From Aquabacterium lacunae (GTDB lineage: Bacteria; Pseudomonadota; Gammaproteobacteria; Burkholderiales; Burkholderiaceae_C): a stretch of 64,000 nt of DNA. The position numbers and the translations under genes are program-made. This document shows positions 34,243 through 42,972 of the stretch, one piece after another. Positions within the stretch are counted from its first letter, which is position 1, and each line of letters opens with the position of its first letter. Location of the stretch: the NCBI RefSeq assembly GCF_004310865.1, contig NZ_SIXI01000007.1, positions 62,001 to 126,000 of the forward strand, written 5' to 3'. The notes under the pieces are model-generated. The model was given only the letters and a program-made list of their open reading frames with translations. It made no database searches and was not told where the DNA came from.

Positions 34243-35040
34243 TCAGGCCTTGGTGGCCTTCAGGCCCTTGCCTGCGGCGCTGACCCGCGCCACCAGCTCG
34301 CGCGCGAACTCGATGAAGGCCTGCGCGCCCTTGCTCGATTTGTCATAGACCACGCCCGGCATGCCATGGCTGGGCGCTTCGGCCAGCCGCACGTTGCGCG
34401 GGATCACGGTGTTGAACACCTTGTCGCCAAAGTGCGCCTTGAGCTGGTCGGACACCTGCTGCTGCAGGGTGACGCGAGGGTCGAACATCACGCGCAGCAG
34501 GCCAATGAGCTGCAACTCGCGGTTGAGGTTGGCGTGCACCTGCTTGACGGTGTTGACCAGGTCGGTCAGGCCTTCCAGGGCGAAGTATTCGCACTGCATG
34601 GGCACGATCACGCCGTGCGCGCAGGTCAGGCCATTGAGCGTGAGCAGGCTGAGCGACGGGGGGCAGTCGATCAGCACGAAGTCGTAATCGGCCGCACAGG
34701 CCTCAAGGGCTGTCTTGAGACGTCGGTCGCGCCGCTCCAGCGTGACCAGCTCGATTTCGGCGCCTGACAACTCGCGGTTGGCGCCGAGCACGTCGTATCC
34801 ACCCTTGGGGCTGGGTTGGCGTGCCTCCCGCACCGACAGAGACTCCAGCAGCACGTCGTACACGCTGTGCTCAAGCTGGCGTTTGTCGACGCCCGAGCCC
34901 ATGGTGGCATTGCCTTGGGGGTCCAGGTCAACGATCAGCACGCGCTGGCCGACCAGGGCCAGCCCCGCGGCGAGGTTGACGGTGGTGGTGGTCTTGCCCA
35001 CCCCACCCTTTTGGTTGGCAATGCAGAAGATGTGCGGCAT
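34243..35040 (-). CDS. parA: Chromosome partitioning ATPase ParA (Soj)
   Basis: 265 residues from the ATG at 35040 (MPHIFCIANQKGGVGKTT); the longer frame upstream reads through the lipocalin gene and is rejected. The deviant Walker A motif KGGVGKTT lies at about 11-18, Walker A' at VLIVDLDPQGNAT and Walker B at FVLIDCPPS. The lack of an N-terminal DNA-binding domain marks it as the chromosomal type. It drives movement of ParB-parS complexes. Upstream it is cut off from rsmG by 7.1 kb of accessory genes, and downstream from parB by two opposite-strand genes. Confidence 0.95.
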   Translation of the reverse strand: MPHIFCIANQKGGVGKTTTTVNLAAGLALVGQRVLIVDLDPQGNATMGSGVDKRQLEHSVYDVLLESLSVREARQPSPKGGYDVLGANRELSGAEIELVTLERRDRRLKTALEACAADYDFVLIDCPPSLSLLTLNGLTCAHGVIVPMQCEYFALEGLTDLVNTVKQVHANLNRELQLIGLLRVMFDPRVTLQQQVSDQLKAHFGDKVFNTVIPRNVRLAEAPSHGMPGVVYDKSSKGAQAFIEFARELVARVSAAGKGLKATKA

Positions 35041-35078
35041 GGAATTGATTATCCATGCCGCACGCCGCGCGGCACCCC

Positions 35079-35693
35079 TCAGGGCTGAGGTTCTTCCTGC
35101 AGCTTGAGCGGGTCGTAGCCTTGTTGCTGCAGCAGGCCGCTGATGATGGCGCGGTCTTGCGGGTCGAGCTGCGGCGTGCGCGACAGGATCCACAGGAACT
35201 CGCGGTTGGGCTCACCGATCACGGCATAGCGGTAGTCGTCGGCCAGCTGGATCACCCAGTACGGGGCCCACACGGCATTGATGAAGGACAGCGCGGCGGG
35301 GGCGAAGCGCACCTCCAGCTTGGAGGTGTCGGTGCCCTTGGCCACCGGCACGCCCAGGATCTTGGGCGGCGTGACGCGCGCAGCGCCCACGGCCTTGCTC
35401 AAAGTGCCATCGGCCTTGCGGCACTGGTTGGTCACCTGCACGGTGCCATTGCTTTGCAGCACGTAGTCGGCGGTGGTGCCAGCCACGCACTGCTTCTGGA
35501 AGGTGTTGGGGTAGTAGGCGATCTGGTACCAGCGGCCCTGGTAGCGGTTCAGGTCGACCTTGCCGGCGCCCACCGATTTCAGCGGTGGCAGCGGCGCAGC
35601 CTGTGCCGTGGCGGCCACCGAGGCCAGGGCGAAAACAGCAGAGATCAGGGCGCCGCGGGCGACCTGGCGAGGAAGGCTGAGGGTGGCAGGCAT
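35079..35693 (-). CDS. Lipocalin family protein (Blc-like)
   Basis: 204 residues from the ATG at 35693. A signal peptide ends near AQAA (about 32); there is no lipobox cysteine, unlike classical Blc. The lipocalin signature GRWYQIAYYPN lies at about 49-59, and the closing strand motif YRYAVIGEPNREFLWILSR is typical of the bacterial Blc group. These barrels bind lysophospholipids or fatty acids and are linked to envelope stress. The gene ends 38 bases before the parA start on the same strand, so it may now provide or share the parA promoter (inference). Confidence 0.88.
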   Translation of the reverse strand: MPATLSLPRQVARGALISAVFALASVAATAQAAPLPPLKSVGAGKVDLNRYQGRWYQIAYYPNTFQKQCVAGTTADYVLQSNGTVQVTNQCRKADGTLSKAVGAARVTPPKILGVPVAKGTDTSKLEVRFAPAALSFINAVWAPYWVIQLADDYRYAVIGEPNREFLWILSRTPQLDPQDRAIISGLLQQQGYDPLKLQEEPQP

Positions 35694-36185
35694 GGTGGTG
35701 ACCGTGAAGTTTTCAATGAGACTGCACGGTACATGCAACGCGTCACATCAACAAGCCCTGAACAGATGGCTTCGGCTGACAAAAAGCACCTGAATCAGGC
35801 AAAACATCGACAAACGATGGACGCGCCGTGGCAGCCTGACGCTTCAGGCTGCATCCATACCTTCCGTGTATTTAAAAACCACATGGATTCTTTGTGTACG
35901 GCTTGTTTTCGCCATTGACTCTTCGCCTCGTTGGTGACTGAGCCATTCACCGCGGCGCGCGGCGTCCGCTTCTCACACCCTTGGACCGCTCAAAAACACA
36001 GGGGTCCGTAACAAGATGTGAACTCACCTGTCGAATTCAGGACAGATGCGCACTCATTTTCGGCAAACGACGCCCCGAAGCCTCAGAACGGCCGTTCCGC
36101 AAGGGTTGCCCCTTGTGCGCCCCCTCACGCCGGGCCGCGAAGATGGCCGCCACAGCAAACCACCCAACCAACCACTCACCCCACC
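35694..36185. promoter_or_regulatory. 492-base intergenic region between lipocalin and catalase-like genes
   Basis: No convincing gene is seen. The region should contain divergent promoters for the lipocalin (minus) and the catalase-like protein (plus). A short AT-rich stretch, GTATTTAAAAACCAC, occurs near 35868 and stands out against the GC-rich surroundings. I found no clear inverted repeat, terminator or RNA element. Confidence 0.4.
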
Positions 36186-37277
36186 ATGTCAGGAACCTCC
36201 TTCCCAGCACGCCAGGCCCAGGCCGCACTGGCCCGCGCTGTGTGCGCCTTGAGCGCCGTTGCTTCGTTGTCGGCCTGCGCCGCCACCGCACCCGCGCCGA
36301 ACGCCGACGGCGAAGTGATCCCGGCCGACGAGGCCGCCTCGATCGCCTTCGTGACCAGCGCGCTGAAAGCCTCGGTGCAGAAAAAGGCCGCAGAAGAAGG
36401 CCGCGCTTTCCGCGATGCCCACCGCAAGGCCCATGGCTGCGTGCAGGCGCGCTTCACGGTGCTGCCGCAGTTGCCCACGGCGGTCGCCCAGGGCCTGTTC
36501 GCACGCCCTGCGGCCTATGACGCCGTGATCCGCTATTCCAACGGCAGCCAGAATGTGGACGACACCAAAGGTGACGCCCGCGGCATGGCGGTCAAGATCA
36601 TGGGCGTGCCGGGCCCCAAGCTGCTGGAAGACGAGGCCCAGGCCAGCACGCAGGATTTCCTGCTGATGAACAGCAACGTGTTCTTCGTGAAGAACGCCAA
36701 GGAGTACGTGAGCTTCCAGAAAGCCATCGACGGTGGGGCCCTGAGCCTGGCCGGCTGGCTGACCTGGCGGGCTTTCAACGAAGGCGCCACGCTGCTGCGC
36801 ATCCAGGGCCAGAAGGTGAGCAACCCCTTGAACGTGCGCTACTTCAGCCCCACGCCCAACAAGCTGGGCACGCAGCAGATGAAGGTGTCGGCCACGCCGT
36901 GCGCGGGTGCGGTGTTCAAGGACACGGCCACCGGCCCCGACCTGCTGCGCCAGAACCTGCAGGCCACGCTGGACGAGCGGGCCGCCTGCTTCGATTTCAG
37001 CGTGCAACTGCGCACCCAGCCCAGCAAGATGCCGATCGAAGACGCCACCGCCGAGTGGAAGGAAAGCGATTCGCCCTTCGTCAAGGTGGCCCGCATCGAC
37101 ATCCCGGCGCAACAGGCCGAGCAGGGCGAAGCCTGCGAGGTGCGCTCGTTCACGCCGTGGCACAGCATCGCCGAGCACCGGCCGCTGGGCGGCATCCAGC
37201 GGGTGCGCAAAGCGGTGTACCAGGAAATCTCGACGCTGCGGCACCAGCTCAATGGGCAGCCGCGCGTGGAGCCTTGA
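36186..37277 (+). CDS. Catalase-family (SrpA-like) exported protein
   Basis: 363 residues from the ATG at 36186; the upstream extension has no ribosome-binding site. The N-terminus carries a signal sequence with a possible lipobox (LSACAAT, about 28-34). The core matches the small catalase-related heme proteins: AHGCVQARFTVLP with a His near 85, the segment VIRYSNGSQNVDDTKGDARG, and near the C-terminus HRPLGGIQRVRKAVY, a shortened catalase heme-ligand region. Whether it has catalase or peroxidase activity is not certain. The stop is one base from the convergent HAF-type gene. Confidence 0.8.
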   Translation: MSGTSFPARQAQAALARAVCALSAVASLSACAATAPAPNADGEVIPADEAASIAFVTSALKASVQKKAAEEGRAFRDAHRKAHGCVQARFTVLPQLPTAVAQGLFARPAAYDAVIRYSNGSQNVDDTKGDARGMAVKIMGVPGPKLLEDEAQASTQDFLLMNSNVFFVKNAKEYVSFQKAIDGGALSLAGWLTWRAFNEGATLLRIQGQKVSNPLNVRYFSPTPNKLGTQQMKVSATPCAGAVFKDTATGPDLLRQNLQATLDERAACFDFSVQLRTQPSKMPIEDATAEWKESDSPFVKVARIDIPAQQAEQGEACEVRSFTPWHSIAEHRPLGGIQRVRKAVYQEISTLRHQLNGQPRVEP

Positions 37278-38435
37278 TCAGGGCCGGGGGATCAGGCGTG
37301 CCATGCGCACGTCGTAATCGGCATCACCCGCCAGGCGGTAACGCACCAGCAGTGCGCCCGCCTGGTTGATGGACTCCACATGGGTCCATTGCCAGCCCGC
37401 AGGTGTGCTCACGCCGCGAGCGGCCAGGTGGGCGGCCAGGGCTTCGGCCTGCCAGGCGCCCGAGTTGCCCGGCACCGGGCGCCAGAGGGTGGCGGCGCCG
37501 TCGACAGAGCCCACCACCGTGCCGTTGGCGTTCAGGTCAGACACCCGCACCTGGGTGGCACCCGGCGACAAGCGCACGACGGTCTGCCCGTCGGGCAACA
37601 CCACACTGGCCTGTTGGGCCGATTGCACCAAGGCCTGTCCAGCGTCATTGAGCGCCACCACCTCGGCCGCGCTCCCCAGCACCGCGGGGTCGCCCTGCCA
37701 GACCACGCGCCCACCCTCCCAGCGGGTGGCCAGTGTCAGCCGCTGGGCACCCGTCGTGGTCACCCAGCCGCCCACCACGCCCAGGTTGTTCACGGTCTGT
37801 GCACGGCCGTAGGCGCAGTTGCCGCACGGCAGGTCCTGCCACTGGCCGGCCAGCCATGCGCCCGGCTTGGGCACGGTGTCACGTTCGGTGATGGGCTCTC
37901 GTCTGGCGCCCACCACAACGCCCTGGTTGTTCACGTCGGACAGTTCCATGCGGGCGCCGCGCGGCACGGGCAAGGCCTTGATGCTGCCGCCCTGTGCGCG
38001 GTAGGGGTCGTCACTGGCGTTGGACAGTGCCAGCCACTGGCCGTCTGCACTGACGGCGCGGGTGCCCATGGTGCTGTTGAGCACAAAGCGGGCTTTGACG
38101 GCCGTCCCGACGGGGTTGGTCAGGCTGCTGCTGACGGCGGTGGGCACCGGCCAGATGGCGCTACGGTACTCGTAGATGTCTGCAGGTTGCCGCAGAGAAG
38201 CCACCAGGAAGCCGCCCAGTGAAAACCGGGCGGTGTTGCCGTGGGCCACGTGCTGGTTGTCCAGCACCAGGGGAATGGCCAAGGGCGCGCCCGGCGTGCG
38301 CTCGAACTGCAGCACATCGACGCTGTACGCGGCGGGTGCGGGCCCTGGATCGGCCTGCTGCGCTTGGGCGAGCAGTGGCGAGGCGATCAGCCAGACACAG
38401 GCGCTGACCACAGGAGAGCGGGAGGAGGTGACCAT
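37278..38435 (-). CDS. Secreted HAF-repeat-like protein, second of a pair
   Basis: 385 residues from the ATG at 38435 (MVTSSRSPVVS), with AAGGA about 9 bases upstream. A signal peptide ends near AQAQ (about 25). The body has repeated segments of the type DVNNQGVVVG, TVNNLGVVGG and DLNANGTVVG, the HAF-type extracellular repeat, which probably folds into a beta-propeller. The neighbouring protein at 38450 shares signal, repeats and the C-terminal LAAHLAARGVS-type segment, so they are tandem paralogues. The ligand is unknown. No PEP-CTERM tail or other anchor is seen. Confidence 0.78.
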   Translation of the reverse strand: MVTSSRSPVVSACVWLIASPLLAQAQQADPGPAPAAYSVDVLQFERTPGAPLAIPLVLDNQHVAHGNTARFSLGGFLVASLRQPADIYEYRSAIWPVPTAVSSSLTNPVGTAVKARFVLNSTMGTRAVSADGQWLALSNASDDPYRAQGGSIKALPVPRGARMELSDVNNQGVVVGARREPITERDTVPKPGAWLAGQWQDLPCGNCAYGRAQTVNNLGVVGGWVTTTGAQRLTLATRWEGGRVVWQGDPAVLGSAAEVVALNDAGQALVQSAQQASVVLPDGQTVVRLSPGATQVRVSDLNANGTVVGSVDGAATLWRPVPGNSGAWQAEALAAHLAARGVSTPAGWQWTHVESINQAGALLVRYRLAGDADYDVRMARLIPRP

Positions 38436-38449
38436 GGGAGGGAGTCCTT

Positions 38450-39583
38450 TCAGGGCACGGCCGTGAAACGGGCCTTGCGCTCGACCCCGAATGCATCCCC
38501 CGGCAAGGCATAGAGCACCACCATGGAGCCTTGATCGTTGATGTCGAGCACAGACATCAGGCGCCAGGACGCCACAGCACTGACGCCCTTGGCCGCCAGG
38601 TGCTGGGCCAGGTCGATCTGCTGGCCCTGAACCCACATCACGGCACGGTTGCCGGCCTGCCCGACCACCACACCGGCAGCGTTCATGTCGTGTGGGTAGG
38701 GGGCGGTTTGGCGCTGCGTGAGGGCTTGCACCTGCCCGGCGGGGCTGACCTGGAACAGCGTGGTCCAGCCGTCTTGCTGACCTTCGACCACCAGGGTGCC
38801 GGCATCGTTGATGTGCAACACGCGCGAAGGCGCACCGAACACGGCAGGGTCGGCCACCCAGCTCAGGGCACCGGCCTTCCACACCGCAGCACGGGCCACC
38901 AGCGGGGCCTGGGTGTCGTTGGGCGAGGTGCCCGACAGGATCTGGATGGCCCCACCAATGTGGCCCAGGTTGTTGATGTCCAGCGCCCAGCCGCCCACAC
39001 CGGGCGCCACGGGCAGCACCTGCGACACGCCGTTCTGCCACCACAGGGCCTCATAGGCGCCCTGGTAAGCGCTGTTGACCGCGCCGGTGTGGCCCACCAT
39101 GTCGCCGATGTTGTTGATGGCCCAGACCCTGTAGTTGGGCGAAAAGCCCTGCCCCGAAGCCAGGGCCCTGGCGCGGCCGCTCTGGCTGCGGCCAAAGGTG
39201 CGGTTGTTGGTGTCTTTCAGGGCCAGCCACTGGCCGTTGTCGCTGACCTTCAAGGTGGCCCATTGCGAGGCCAGCGCGAAGGCGCTGACCGGTTGCTGGG
39301 CCGTGGCGGTGCTGGCCGCCCAGCTGGCGCTGCGGGCGACATAGCCGCCGGTGGGGCTGAGCTGGCCTTCAGGGCCTTTGAGCGAGTAGCGAGAACGGTT
39401 GCCCTGTGCGCGGTTCGCAGGGTCGAGCTGCACCGCCTTGTCGAAGGCCCCGTCGAGGGTGGTGACGGTGTAAGTGCGCTGGGCATGTGCAGCGTGGCCT
39501 GCACATGCCAGGGCCACAGCCAGGCAAAGCGCAGAGGCACGTGTCATGGCATGACGGGGCCAAACGGCATGGACCTGGGGCAT
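38450..39583 (-). CDS. Secreted HAF-repeat-like protein, first of a pair
   Basis: 377 residues. The ATG at 39583 is preferred because GGAGGG lies 7 bases before it; an ATG at 39547 would give a shorter signal peptide. The signal ends near AHAQ (about 35). The repeats AINNIGDMVG, DINNLGHIGG, DMNAAGVVVG and DINDQGSMVV mark the HAF type. The paralogous gene follows after 14 bases, so the two form an operon. Secreted propeller-like proteins of this kind have no assigned function. Confidence 0.78.
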   Translation of the reverse strand: MPQVHAVWPRHAMTRASALCLAVALACAGHAAHAQRTYTVTTLDGAFDKAVQLDPANRAQGNRSRYSLKGPEGQLSPTGGYVARSASWAASTATAQQPVSAFALASQWATLKVSDNGQWLALKDTNNRTFGRSQSGRARALASGQGFSPNYRVWAINNIGDMVGHTGAVNSAYQGAYEALWWQNGVSQVLPVAPGVGGWALDINNLGHIGGAIQILSGTSPNDTQAPLVARAAVWKAGALSWVADPAVFGAPSRVLHINDAGTLVVEGQQDGWTTLFQVSPAGQVQALTQRQTAPYPHDMNAAGVVVGQAGNRAVMWVQGQQIDLAQHLAAKGVSAVASWRLMSVLDINDQGSMVVLYALPGDAFGVERKARFTAVP

Positions 39584-39832
39584 CGCGAAACCCTCCCTGG
39601 TGTTCTTGGATGTGACCCATTGTGTGAAGCGCCGCTGGAGCGCCGCATCCGGGCATCGGACACCACGGAATCATTTCTGGCCACACCCCGCAAACACGGG
39701 TGCCCGACGGCGCCCTTGGCCAGGGTTAGCCCGATGTCTGCAGGGCCCTCTGCCCCCCCGTGCGGCAGGCGCCTGTGCTAGTTTTCCGATCTCGCGCTTG
39801 TCACTGGTTGTCCCCTCGCCTTCGCCCTTGCC

Positions 39833-40999
39833 ATGCCCAGCCCCCTGCATCACCGGGCACCGCCACACCCCGCCGTCCCGGTGGGTTATGCCTGCCAACT
39901 GCTCGACCTGGTCGATGCCCTGGGGGGCTCCGGTGCGGCCCTGTGGGCCGAGTTGGGGCTGGACGCGCGGCTGCTGCAAGACCCCCAAGCCCGTGTGCCG
40001 CTGGCCGACTACACCGCCCTGAATGCGCGCGCCCTGGCCCAGTGCGGTGAGCCTGGGCTGGGCTACCTGCTGGGCTTGCGCGCCAGCCCGGCCAGCCATG
40101 GCACGCTGGCCTTCGGCATGCTGTCGCAGGCCACGCTGGGCGATGCCCTGATGTTCGGGGTGCGGTTCGGCGGGCCCCTGCGCACGGCAGGCTGGCTGCT
40201 GCACCAGGTGGAGATGACACAGGGCGCGGTGCTGCCAGGCAGCGCACAGGGCCATGGGGCCTGCGCAGGGGCGTTCACGCAGTTGCGACTGAGCGAATCG
40301 CTGACCCCTCCTCGGCCCGCGGCCCTGCGCGAGCACGCTGCACGCCACCTGCTGACGGGCATGGTCACCTTGCTCGACCATGTGCTGCCCGGCAGCAAGG
40401 CGGAGATGCAGCTGCACTTCGAGGGCCCCGAGCCCCCCTGGCACACACGCCACGCCGACCGCCTGCCCCCCTGCCAGTTCATGCAGCCTTTCGCGGCCCT
40501 GTGCCTGCCGCAACGGCTGATGCGGCAGCCCCTGCCGCAGGCCAATGTGGCGGCAGCCCGCTGGGCCGAGCAAGCCTGCGTGGACGAATTGGCCCGGCTG
40601 GGCGAAACCCCGGAACTGCGCGTGCTGCGCCAGACCCAGGCCCTGCTGGCCGCCTCGGACACCGGCTACCTGTCGGCCAGCGAGGTGGCCATGCGGCTGG
40701 GCATGTCGGTGCGCACCCTGTCACGCATGCTGCAACACAGCGGCTGGAATTTCCAGGCCTTGCTCAAGCAGGCCCGGCAACGCGACGCCTTGGCCTTGCT
40801 GCAGGTGCCAGGCCTGCGCGTGTCTGCGGTGGCCACGCGCCTGGGCTACCGGTCCACCAGCGCCTTTTGCAGCGCCTTCCAGGGCTGGACAGGGTCAGGC
40901 CCTGACGCGCTGCGCCGAGGCGCCCAGCGGGCCGAAGAGGGGCCTTCCTGCGGCCCTGCAAACCAACGGCACCTCGACACCCGTGGGGTGATCGCATGA
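39833..40999 (+). CDS. AraC family regulator, first of a tandem pair
   Basis: 388 residues. The N-terminal domain is of the Arabinose_bd type (GYLLGLRASPASHGTLAFGM, about 73-92). The C-terminal helix-turn-helix pair is ASEVAMRLGMSVRTLSRML and VSAVATRLGYRSTSAFCSAF. The next gene is a paralogue and starts within the stop codon of this one (ATGA), so the two are translationally coupled and may work together, possibly as a heterodimer (inference). It diverges from the HAF-repeat operon across 249 bases, a likely target region. Confidence 0.87.
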   Translation: MPSPLHHRAPPHPAVPVGYACQLLDLVDALGGSGAALWAELGLDARLLQDPQARVPLADYTALNARALAQCGEPGLGYLLGLRASPASHGTLAFGMLSQATLGDALMFGVRFGGPLRTAGWLLHQVEMTQGAVLPGSAQGHGACAGAFTQLRLSESLTPPRPAALREHAARHLLTGMVTLLDHVLPGSKAEMQLHFEGPEPPWHTRHADRLPPCQFMQPFAALCLPQRLMRQPLPQANVAAARWAEQACVDELARLGETPELRVLRQTQALLAASDTGYLSASEVAMRLGMSVRTLSRMLQHSGWNFQALLKQARQRDALALLQVPGLRVSAVATRLGYRSTSAFCSAFQGWTGSGPDALRRGAQRAEEGPSCGPANQRHLDTRGVIA

Positions 41000-42114
41000 A
41001 AGAGGCCGCCCCACCCCAGGGACACGCCACGCCGCAGGCCAGCGTCTCGGCCACCTACGTCGACCTGATGCTGCGCCTGGCCGAAGCGCGGGGTGTGCCC
41101 GCCACCACCTTGCTGCGTGGGCTGGACTTCCCCCTGGCCTGGCGGCACGAACCCCAGGCCCGCATGCCCATGCGCCCTCAATTTGCCGAGTTGTGCCGCC
41201 GCGCCATGGCCCTGACGGGTGAGCCTGGGCTGGGCTGCGAGTTTGGCCTGCAGGCCCAGCTGACCAGCCATGGCGCGGTGGGCTTTGGCTACATGGCCCA
41301 GACCACCTTGCGCACGGCCCTGGCCTTTGCCGAGCGTTTCGGTGCAGGCTTGCGCCTGGCGGCGTGGGAAGTGGAGGTGGCGGTGCAGGGCGATGCTCCC
41401 GCACACGGCGCCGGCGCGCAGCCCGAAGTGCGGGTGATGCTGCACGAGCGTGTGCCGCGCACCGACCTGTACCGCATGTCGGCAGAGATGGTGCTGGTGA
41501 GCAGCCATGTGCTGCTGACCCAGCTGCTGCCCGACTGCCGGAAGGACGTCAGCCTGCACTTTGCCTTCCCGGAGCCCCCTTGGCATGCGCGTTACGCGGC
41601 TCGCCTGCCCCGCTGTGTGTTCGACGCGCCGCTCAACGAATTGCGTCTGCCCGCGCGGTGGCTGGACGTGCCCCTGGCTCAGGGAGACCGCACAGCCGCG
41701 CAATGGTCGGTGCAAGCCTGCGAGGCCGAACTGGCCGAGTTGAAGGAATTGCAGTTGGCCCAGCCAGCCACGCCCGATGACCCCTGGCTGGCGCAGGTGC
41801 AGGCCTGGCTGGTGCCCAGCTTGCGCGGCTTCCCGTCGCAAGCCGTGTTGGCCGAACGCCTGGGCATGCCCGTGCGCAGCCTGTCTCGGCAGCTGGCCGC
41901 ACGGGGCACCAGCTACCGGGCCATGCTGCTGGCCGCCCAGCAGGCCCATGCCGAGGCCCTCTTGGGCGAAGCCACCCTGCCCTTGCAGGATGTGGCCCAG
42001 CGCCTGGGTTACAGCACGGTGGCCAACCTGGCCCGGGCTTGCCGCGCCTGGCATGGGCAGACGCCTGCACAAGTGCGCGAAAGGTTGCTGAAAGGCGAGG
42101 TCTCAGCGCCTTGA
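40996..42114 (+). CDS. AraC family regulator, second of a tandem pair
   Basis: 372 residues, overlapping the first regulator by 4 bases. The same architecture is seen: FGLQAQLTSHGAVGFGYMAQ in the ligand-binding part and FPSQAVLAERLGMPVRSLSRQL plus VAQRLGYSTVANLARACR in the DNA-binding part. Both proteins share the PEPPWH...R..LP segment before the helix-turn-helix, confirming a tandem duplication. It converges on rsmG, whose stop lies 46 bases away. Confidence 0.87.
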   Translation: MKEAAPPQGHATPQASVSATYVDLMLRLAEARGVPATTLLRGLDFPLAWRHEPQARMPMRPQFAELCRRAMALTGEPGLGCEFGLQAQLTSHGAVGFGYMAQTTLRTALAFAERFGAGLRLAAWEVEVAVQGDAPAHGAGAQPEVRVMLHERVPRTDLYRMSAEMVLVSSHVLLTQLLPDCRKDVSLHFAFPEPPWHARYAARLPRCVFDAPLNELRLPARWLDVPLAQGDRTAAQWSVQACEAELAELKELQLAQPATPDDPWLAQVQAWLVPSLRGFPSQAVLAERLGMPVRSLSRQLAARGTSYRAMLLAAQQAHAEALLGEATLPLQDVAQRLGYSTVANLARACRAWHGQTPAQVRERLLKGEVSAP

Positions 42115-42159
42115 CGAGGCCCCGCGATGCCTCGGGTGGCAAGACTCAGACGGGAGGCA

Positions 42160-42972
42160 TCAGGTGCCCGCACGCATCCACACGATGCAGCGCTGGGCCT
42201 CGCCCAGACCGGGCACCTGCAGGTGTTCCACGTGAAACACGTCGGCCACAGGCTGCAGGGCAGCCTGCTCGTCGGCCTCGGGCGGCACACCCTTCATGGC
42301 CATCCACACACCATGGGCAGGCAGCAGGTGCTTCGTCCACTCGGTGAAGTCAACCAATGAAGCAAAAGCACGGGAAGTGATCACCTCGTACACGCCTTGC
42401 AGCAACTCCACCCGGTTGTGCTCGGCCTTCAGGCGGTGCACACCCCGGGTGATGGGCAAGGCCAGCTCGGCCGCCACCTGGCGCACAAAGGCCGCCTTCT
42501 TGCCCACCGTGTCGATGCAGGTGACCTGCAACTCGGGGCAGCAAATGGCCAGCACCACGCCGGGCAGACCGCCCCCACTGCCCACATCCAGCACACGCAC
42601 GGGCGCATCGCCCTGGGGCCAGCCCCGCTCGGCCAGCGCGTTTTGAAGCCTGGGCACCACCACCAGACAGTCGGCCAGGTGGTGGCTCAGCATGTCGGCC
42701 GGATCACGCAGGGCCGTGAGGTTGTAGGTGGCGTTCCACTCCTGCAGCAGGCCCATGTAGCGCACCAGCTGGGCCAGCTGCGCGTCGCTCAGGGTCAGGC
42801 CGCAGGCCTGCACGGTGCGGGCCACGGCGGGCCGCCATTGCTCGGCGCTCCAGTGGGGGGCCGGCTTGGGTTTGGGCACAGGCCGCGGAGCGGGTGCCGC
42901 CGCGCGGGCGGCATGGCCCGCCGCAGCACGGGGCGCCCCACGCTGGCCCTTCAGGTGGTTGGGGCGGCTCAT
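42160..42972 (-). CDS. rsmG: 16S rRNA (guanine527-N7)-methyltransferase RsmG
   Basis: 270 residues, longer than the usual 200-215 because of an Ala/Pro/Lys/Arg-rich N-terminal extension of about 40 residues. The core begins about residue 48, with [14 protein letters not shown] (about 77-90) and the SAM-binding motif [17 protein letters not shown] (about 126-142). It methylates G527 of 16S rRNA, close to the streptomycin site. The start overlaps the mnmG stop by 4 bases. The ATG at 42972 is kept because of this overlap. A parS-like site lies within the coding sequence. Confidence 0.93.
   Translation of the reverse strand: MSRPNHLKGQRGAPRAAAGHAARAAAPAPRPVPKPKPAPHWSAEQWRPAVARTVQACGLTLSDAQLAQLVRYMGLLQEWNATYNLTALRDPADMLSHHLADCLVVVPRLQNALAERGWPQGDAPVRVLDVGSGGGLPGVVLAICCPELQVTCIDTVGKKAAFVRQVAAELALPITRGVHRLKAEHNRVELLQGVYEVITSRAFASLVDFTEWTKHLLPAHGVWMAMKGVPPEADEQAALQPVADVFHVEHLQVPGLGEAQRCIVWMRAGT
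42224..42239. other. parS: parS-like ParB binding site (one mismatch)
   Basis: TGTTCCACGTGAAACA differs at one position from the bacterial parS consensus TGTTTCACGTGAAACA. It lies inside rsmG, about 9 kb from parB. Such sites cluster near the replication origin. Confidence 0.82.

Noticed and set aside
39671-40573. Minus-strand frame opposite the first AraC gene
   Set aside because: The translation is Gln/Gly/Arg-rich without domains, while the plus strand encodes a clear AraC protein.
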